Shown: piece after piece, positions 59,704 through 64,000 of the stretch
Layout: each line of letters opens with the position of its first letter
Numbering within the stretch: position 1 is the first letter of the stretch
Assembly (NCBI RefSeq): GCF_902499175.1
Contig: NZ_CABVQC010000025.1
Location: 42,304 to 106,303 of the forward strand
Length of the DNA stretch: 64,000 bases
Origin: Burkholderia aenigmatica
Lineage (GTDB): Bacteria; Pseudomonadota; Gammaproteobacteria; Burkholderiales; Burkholderiaceae
Reading direction: 5' to 3'
Made by a program: the position numbers and the translations under genes
The notes under the pieces: generated by a model
What the model was told of the DNA's origin: nothing
What the model saw: only the letters and a program-made list of their open reading frames with translations
Database searches by the model: none

Positions 59704-60495
59704 ATGGATAGAAAAGAGCGAGTCGACGACGAGCTGGCGTCGCTACGCGCGGCGCTTCGCGGTTGGCAGGTCGGCATGTGGACAGCGCTGCCCGGCGTGA
59801 TCGAGTCGTTCGATGACGTCGCGCTGACGTGCGTCGTGCAGCCGGCAATCAAGATCCCGGTGCGTGCCAATGATGGCACGGTCACGACCGCAGCACTGCC
59901 GCCGGTCGTCGACTGCCCGGTGCAGTTCCCGTCTGGCGGGAATTGTACGCTGACCTTTCCGGTGGCTCCGGGCGACGAATGCCTGCTCGTGTTCGCGTCG
60001 CGCAGCGTCGACGCCTGGTGGCAGTCGGGCGGCGTGCAGGAGCAGGCCGCCCTACGCATGCATGACCTGTCAGACGGATTCGCTCTGCTCGGCTTCCGCT
60101 CGCGCCCGCGCGCGCTCGCTGGCGTCAGCGCGACGTCGGCACAGCTGCGCAGCGACGACGGATCGACGTTCTTCGACCTGAACCCGAGCACCAAGAAGGT
60201 GAGGATCGTCGCGCCCGGCGGCTTTGAGGTGGTCGCGCCGACACAGGTGCTGACTGCCGCGACGTCGCTGACCGTGAACTCGCCGCAGTCAGGATTCAGC
60301 GGTGCCGTGATCGTGCAGGGGCTGTTTTCGTTCCTCGGCGGGATGATCGGGAGCGCCGTGAGCGGCGCGGCCGCGGTGATCACCGGCACGATCAACTTCA
60401 TCGGCACGCTGACCGCCAACGGGAAGCGAATCGACGACACGCACACGCACAACGGCGTCCAGCCGGGCCCGGGTAACAGCGGCACCGTCAACTGA
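59704..60495 (+). CDS. Baseplate spike protein (Gp138-type)
   Basis: The protein has 263 residues from the ATG at 59704. The N-terminal OB-like part has VGMWTALPGVIESFDDVALT and CTLTFPVAPGDECLLVFASR. The C-terminal third is beta-helical or repetitive (SGAAAVITGTINFIGTLTAN) and ends with DDTHTHNGVQPGPGNSG, the His-rich end of membrane-piercing spikes. It perforates the outer membrane. Confidence 0.85.
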   Translation: MDRKERVDDELASLRAALRGWQVGMWTALPGVIESFDDVALTCVVQPAIKIPVRANDGTVTTAALPPVVDCPVQFPSGGNCTLTFPVAPGDECLLVFASRSVDAWWQSGGVQEQAALRMHDLSDGFALLGFRSRPRALAGVSATSAQLRSDDGSTFFDLNPSTKKVRIVAPGGFEVVAPTQVLTAATSLTVNSPQSGFSGAVIVQGLFSFLGGMIGSAVSGAAAVITGTINFIGTLTANGKRIDDTHTHNGVQPGPGNSGTVN

Positions 60496-60502
60496 GAATC
60501 CC

Positions 60503-60853
60503 ATGCGCTACCGAAAACTCGACGCTGACGGCGACTACGTCTTCGGCGGGTCGGCGAACGACTTCCTCGTGAACACGCCGGACGCCGTCGCGCAGGCGGT
60601 CATTACGCGCCTGCGGCTGATTCGTGGTGAGTGGTTCCTCGACACGACGGCCGGCATGGATTGGCCGGCCGTGATCGGAAAGAACACGCAGGGCACCGCG
60701 GACGCGGCGATCCGCGCGTGCATCCTCGGCACAACCGGCGTTACCGAGATCACCGCGTACGCGAGCTCGCTCGACAGTACCACCCGCAAGCTGACCGTCA
60801 CGGCGACGATCACGACGCTCTACGGCACCACCACCATCGAGACCACCCTGTGA
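60503..60853 (+). CDS. Baseplate wedge protein (gp25/W-like)
   Basis: This 116-residue protein has VNTPDAVAQAVITRLRLIRG and EWFLDTTAGMDWPAVIGKNT, the pattern of phage baseplate proteins of the W/gp25 or DUF2634-like type. It overlaps the J-like gene (GTGA). Confidence 0.78.
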   Translation: MRYRKLDADGDYVFGGSANDFLVNTPDAVAQAVITRLRLIRGEWFLDTTAGMDWPAVIGKNTQGTADAAIRACILGTTGVTEITAYASSLDSTTRKLTVTATITTLYGTTTIETTL

Positions 60854-62037
60854 CGACGACGCTCACCACTGTCGCGCCGACCATCGACGCGAACGGCATC
60901 ACCGCGCCGACCTACGCGGACATCTACGCGTACCTCCAGGCGAAGTACCAGGCGATCTACGGGACCGATGTCTATATCGATCCGGACAGCCAAGACGGCC
61001 AGCTTCTGGCCGTGTTTGCTCAGGCGATTGCAGATGTGAACTCGGTCTGCATCGGCGTCTACAACTCGTTCAGCCCGTCGAAAGCCGTCGGCGCCGGACT
61101 GTCGAGCAACGTGAAGATCAATGGCATCGCGCGGCAGGTCGCTTCGTACTCGAGCGCGGATCTGTTGCTGGTCGGGCAGGCGGGGACGACGATCTCAAAC
61201 GGGATCGCGAAGGACGGCAACAACTACCAGTGGGCGCTCCCGGCCACGGTCACGATTCCGCCAGCCGGCGAGATCACGGTCACGGCGACGTGCACGACGA
61301 TCGGCGCGATCGCAGCGCTCGCCGGCACGATCAACCAGATCGGCACGCCGACGCGTGGCTGGCAGACCGTATCGAATCCGGCTGACGCGGCGGCAGGGGC
61401 GCCGGTCGAGAAAGATCCGGCGCTGCGCCAGCGCCAGTCCGTGTCGACCGCACTTCCATCGCAGACAGTGCTCGACGGGATCGTCGGCGCAGTAGCGAAC
61501 CTTCCCGGCGTCTCGAAATATGCGGCGTACGAAAACGACACGTCGCTCACTGATGCGAATGGGCTGCTGCCTCACTCGATCGCCCTTGTGGTTGAAGGAG
61601 GGGATGCGACAGCGATCGCCAACGCGATCGCAGTGAAGAAGACGCCTGGCAGCGGAACCAACGGGACCACCAGCATCGTTGTGGTCAGCAGCAAGGGCAT
61701 CCCGGTCACGATCAATTTCTATCGTCCAACCGACGCCGGAATCAATGCCGTGGTGACGATCAGCGTTCTGCCCGGCTATACGAACTCCATCGGACAGGCC
61801 ATGCAGCAAGCCATCTCCGACTACATCAACAGCGTTGCGATCGGTGGCGGTGCTGCGCAGTGCGTTGAATGGGATTCGTGTATCACCGCGGCGAAATCCG
61901 TTCCGGGATCCAGCACCTTCAAGATCAAGAACCTGGTGCTGACGGGACCGCGCGGCGCCGGCGCACCGGACGTGTCATTGCTGTTCAATGAGCAGGCGGT
62001 ATGCACGCCGTCTCAGGTGACGATCACCACGGGTTGA
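60850..62037 (+). CDS. Baseplate J-like protein
   Basis: The protein has 395 residues from a GTG at 60850. DSQDGQLLAVFAQAIADVNS and APVEKDPALRQRQSVSTALP are hallmark segments of J-type wedge proteins. A central beta domain and C-terminal FNEQAVCTPSQVTITTG follow. It links the hub to the fibres. Confidence 0.88.
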   Translation: MTTTLTTVAPTIDANGITAPTYADIYAYLQAKYQAIYGTDVYIDPDSQDGQLLAVFAQAIADVNSVCIGVYNSFSPSKAVGAGLSSNVKINGIARQVASYSSADLLLVGQAGTTISNGIAKDGNNYQWALPATVTIPPAGEITVTATCTTIGAIAALAGTINQIGTPTRGWQTVSNPADAAAGAPVEKDPALRQRQSVSTALPSQTVLDGIVGAVANLPGVSKYAAYENDTSLTDANGLLPHSIALVVEGGDATAIANAIAVKKTPGSGTNGTTSIVVVSSKGIPVTINFYRPTDAGINAVVTISVLPGYTNSIGQAMQQAISDYINSVAIGGGAAQCVEWDSCITAAKSVPGSSTFKIKNLVLTGPRGAGAPDVSLLFNEQAVCTPSQVTITTG

Positions 62038-62038
62038 T

Positions 62039-62755
62039 ATGGCTACGCTCGACGACTACTCGCAACTGATCACGTCGGAGCATCAGCCGCAGCCGCGCTA
62101 TATGGCGGTCGTAGCGGCGCTGATGCAACCGGTTGTCGACCAGATCAACGTGTTGCAAGGCGTCCCGGCCGCATTCGATCTCGATGCCGCCGTCGGCGTG
62201 CAGCTCGACGTTCTGGGCCAGTGGATCGGTCGGAGTCGAGAGGTCGCGACGCCGCTGTCTGGCGTCTACTTCTCGTTCGACGTCGACGGGCTCGGATTTG
62301 ATCAGGGTGTATGGAAAGGTCCATACGATCCCGATACCGGCCTCACGTCGCTCGATGACCAGACGTATCTCTCGGTCCTGCGCACGAAGATCGCTGCCAA
62401 CCATTGGGACGGTACACCGGCGGGAGCGCAGGCGATCCTCGACGCGCTGGCACCGCCCGGATCGCTCGTTTTCATCCAGGACAACTGTGACATGTCGATC
62501 ACGATCGGCATCGCAGGTGCACAGCCGACTGCGCTCTATATCGCGCTGCTGAACAATGGGCTGTTGTCGATCAAGCCTGAGGCCGTGCACGTCAACTATG
62601 TCGTGACGTCCGTGAAGAACACCCCGTTGTTCGGCTTCGATGTGAGCAACAACCTCATTGCGGGCTTCGACTCAGGTTCATGGGGCGTATCGGCCCTCGC
62701 TCTTCCGAACGAGCTTGATTACACGTTCGCGCTCGACAGTTCAGTCCTCGCTTAA
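62039..62755 (+). CDS. Baseplate protein I-like (DUF2612)
   Basis: The 238-residue protein has DDYSQLITSEHQPQPRYMAV, LDAAVGVQLDVLGQWIGRSR and FSFDVDGLGFDQGVWKGPYD, the signature of DUF2612. It follows J as in related phages and lies before the fibre. Confidence 0.85.
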   Translation: MATLDDYSQLITSEHQPQPRYMAVVAALMQPVVDQINVLQGVPAAFDLDAAVGVQLDVLGQWIGRSREVATPLSGVYFSFDVDGLGFDQGVWKGPYDPDTGLTSLDDQTYLSVLRTKIAANHWDGTPAGAQAILDALAPPGSLVFIQDNCDMSITIGIAGAQPTALYIALLNNGLLSIKPEAVHVNYVVTSVKNTPLFGFDVSNNLIAGFDSGSWGVSALALPNELDYTFALDSSVLA

Positions 62756-62811
62756 CCACCTTCCTTGGCCGCCGATCCTCGCTCGGCGGCGTAACATATC
62801 CCGGAGTTCGA

Positions 62812-63810
62812 ATGTCAGTCGAAAACGACTTCCTTGCCTTCGCGGTTGGGGCGGGTGCAAACGTCTTGTCCCAGGCCGCCTATGCCTCGATGACGGCCCT
62901 CGGAACGGGCTTTCAAGCCGGGACCGCCCAATCTGCTGCCCTGAACAAGGTATGGCGGCAGAGCAGCATCATGTCGGCGGTGCTCGCGCAGTTCATCGTT
63001 GCTCGCACTGGGCAGCCCGCGATCGACGACGGAACGACAGCTACGCTGTTGAACAATCTCCTTGCCGCGACGGCTCCTGCTGGTGGCAATGCCGGTCAAC
63101 TCTTTGCGGTCGCAACGCCATCGAACGGTGATTCGAGCAGCAATGCGGCGTCGACGGCGTTTGTGTGGGGAGCACTGGGGAACTACGGGAGCTTCTTTCC
63201 GTTCAGCGCTACGGCCCAACAGCTGGTGGCGTCTCAGTCTGGAGACCTGATCTATTTCTTCGGATCGAACGCTGGCGTCGTGACGCTTCCCCAAGGTGCA
63301 ACGATTCAGGGGCCGAGTGCGCGCTTTTTTATCTACAACGGTAGCCTCGCGAATCTCACCGTCAGCGCATATGCCGGCGACGTCTGGCAGAACTGGGCGC
63401 GAGCCAGCGAAGTTATCGGCCCCGGTGATTCCATCGAGGTTGCCTGGTCGAACGGCCAATATTTCAACGTCGTCGGTGGTACAGCGTCCCTCAAACGTTC
63501 GTCGCTGTTTGCGGCCAACGGCAGTCCGAATGGCTGGGAGAGGCTCCCAAGCGGAATGATCCGTCAGTGGGGCGTCGTGACGGTAACGAATGCCTCGGAG
63601 ACGGGGAACACCTTCAACTTCCCGATCGCCTTCCCGAATGCATGTTTCGTGTTGAACGGAAATGACAATGGTACGCCGGCCACTGGCGGCAACGGAGGGA
63701 AGACGATCGGCATCGGCGCAAACAACAACAGCCAATTTTCCGTGAATGCGCTGCTGAACAACGTGTGGCAATCCGGCGTTATCGTGGGTTGGCAGGCGAT
63801 CGGTTGGTAA
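62812..63810 (+). CDS. Tail fibre protein
   Basis: This 332-residue protein has an N-terminal attachment region (NVLSQAAYASMTALGTGFQA), a Ser/Ala/Gly-rich shaft and a C-terminal domain with LPSGMIRQWGVVTVTNASET and IGANNNSQFSVNALLNNVWQ, typical of tail-fibre tips with a gp53-like fold. No DGR repeat is found in it. It probably binds the host receptor. Confidence 0.85.
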   Translation: MSVENDFLAFAVGAGANVLSQAAYASMTALGTGFQAGTAQSAALNKVWRQSSIMSAVLAQFIVARTGQPAIDDGTTATLLNNLLAATAPAGGNAGQLFAVATPSNGDSSSNAASTAFVWGALGNYGSFFPFSATAQQLVASQSGDLIYFFGSNAGVVTLPQGATIQGPSARFFIYNGSLANLTVSAYAGDVWQNWARASEVIGPGDSIEVAWSNGQYFNVVGGTASLKRSSLFAANGSPNGWERLPSGMIRQWGVVTVTNASETGNTFNFPIAFPNACFVLNGNDNGTPATGGNGGKTIGIGANNNSQFSVNALLNNVWQSGVIVGWQAIGW

Positions 63811-63825
63811 CCGGGAGAAATTTGT

Positions 63826-64000
63826 ATGGATCAGAAATTGTCGGGTCAGAAATATGCGGCATATGATACAGATCCGGGGCCGATCATCGGGTTCTACGAC
63901 AGCATCATCAGCCCGGTTCCGAGTGGGGTGAGCGCGATTGCGATCACCGACGACGAATGGCAGCAGGCAGTGGAAACGCACGGCTATACCGTGTCGAATG
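63826..64000 (+). CDS. Tail fibre assembly protein, 5' part
   Basis: 58 codons are visible from the ATG at 63826 (GGGAGA upstream), and the frame is open at the window end. DPGPIIGFYDSIISPVPSG and AIAITDDEWQQAV are typical of tail-fibre assembly chaperones. It follows the fibre gene. Confidence 0.75.
   Translation, partial: MDQKLSGQKYAAYDTDPGPIIGFYDSIISPVPSGVSAIAITDDEWQQAVETHGYTVSN

Noticed and set aside
62812..63810. Tail fibre as a fourth DGR target
   Set aside because: The Asn-rich C-terminal part was compared with the TR; it lacks the invariant GWAW and ELRARAVRR segments and the 29-base identical end.

Overview
The window looks like accessory DNA from a high-GC betaproteobacterium, most likely Burkholderia. 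The grounds are codon use, a Mu-type phage of the kind known from that genus, and a LexA box of the CTGT-N8-ACAG form. No convincing housekeeping gene is present. Everything visible belongs to two prophages, and both run off the window.

Region 1 (1 to about 23.72 kb, read leftward) is a Mu-like transposable prophage. From right to left it carries a lipoprotein cargo gene, a LexA-like c repressor and a divergent early promoter. Then come a Ner-like regulator, a CII-like regulator, the DDE transposase (MuA type) and its ATPase (MuB type). A string of small early genes follows, ending with DUF3164, GemA and Mor, and then a terminator. The late genes are a lambda-R-type endolysin, holin, and an Rz gene with Rz1 embedded in it. 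The head and tail genes are collinear with Mu gp27 to gp39 and break off in the tail sheath gene at base 1.

Region 2 (about 23.72 to 64 kb) is a second temperate phage with a contractile tail. Its leftward arm (23.7 to 37.1 kb) holds the integrase, an excisionase-like DUF4224 protein, a DUF5131 protein and a complete diversity-generating retroelement (DGR). It also holds a RecT, SMC-like ATPase and PD-(D/E)XK nuclease recombination module. The control region (37.0 to 38.2 kb) has a repressor without a cleavage domain, a Cro-like gene, two matching operators that overlap leftward and rightward promoters, and a LexA box in front of a small gene that may encode an antirepressor. The rightward arm holds replication (DUF1376, RusA), a Q-like position and a terminator. 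Terminase, portal, protease/scaffold, capsid, sheath, tube, chaperone with a -1 frameshift, tape measure, baseplate, spike and fibre genes follow.

The most important content is the DGR at 27.2 to 29.8 kb: Avd, a 90-nt template repeat (TR) and a DGR-type reverse transcriptase. It has three 90-nt variable repeats (VRs), one at the end of each of three paralogous target genes. Two targets are adjacent to the cassette and one is about 7.4 kb away. Every TR/VR difference (12, 12 and 14 positions) falls on an adenine of the TR coding strand, which is the signature of mutagenic retrohoming. The targets lie in the repressor-controlled leftward arm, not in the tail genes as in Bordetella phage BPP-1.

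The Mu-like prophage appears to have inserted into the 3' end of the region 2 integrase gene, so it is probably nested inside the second prophage.
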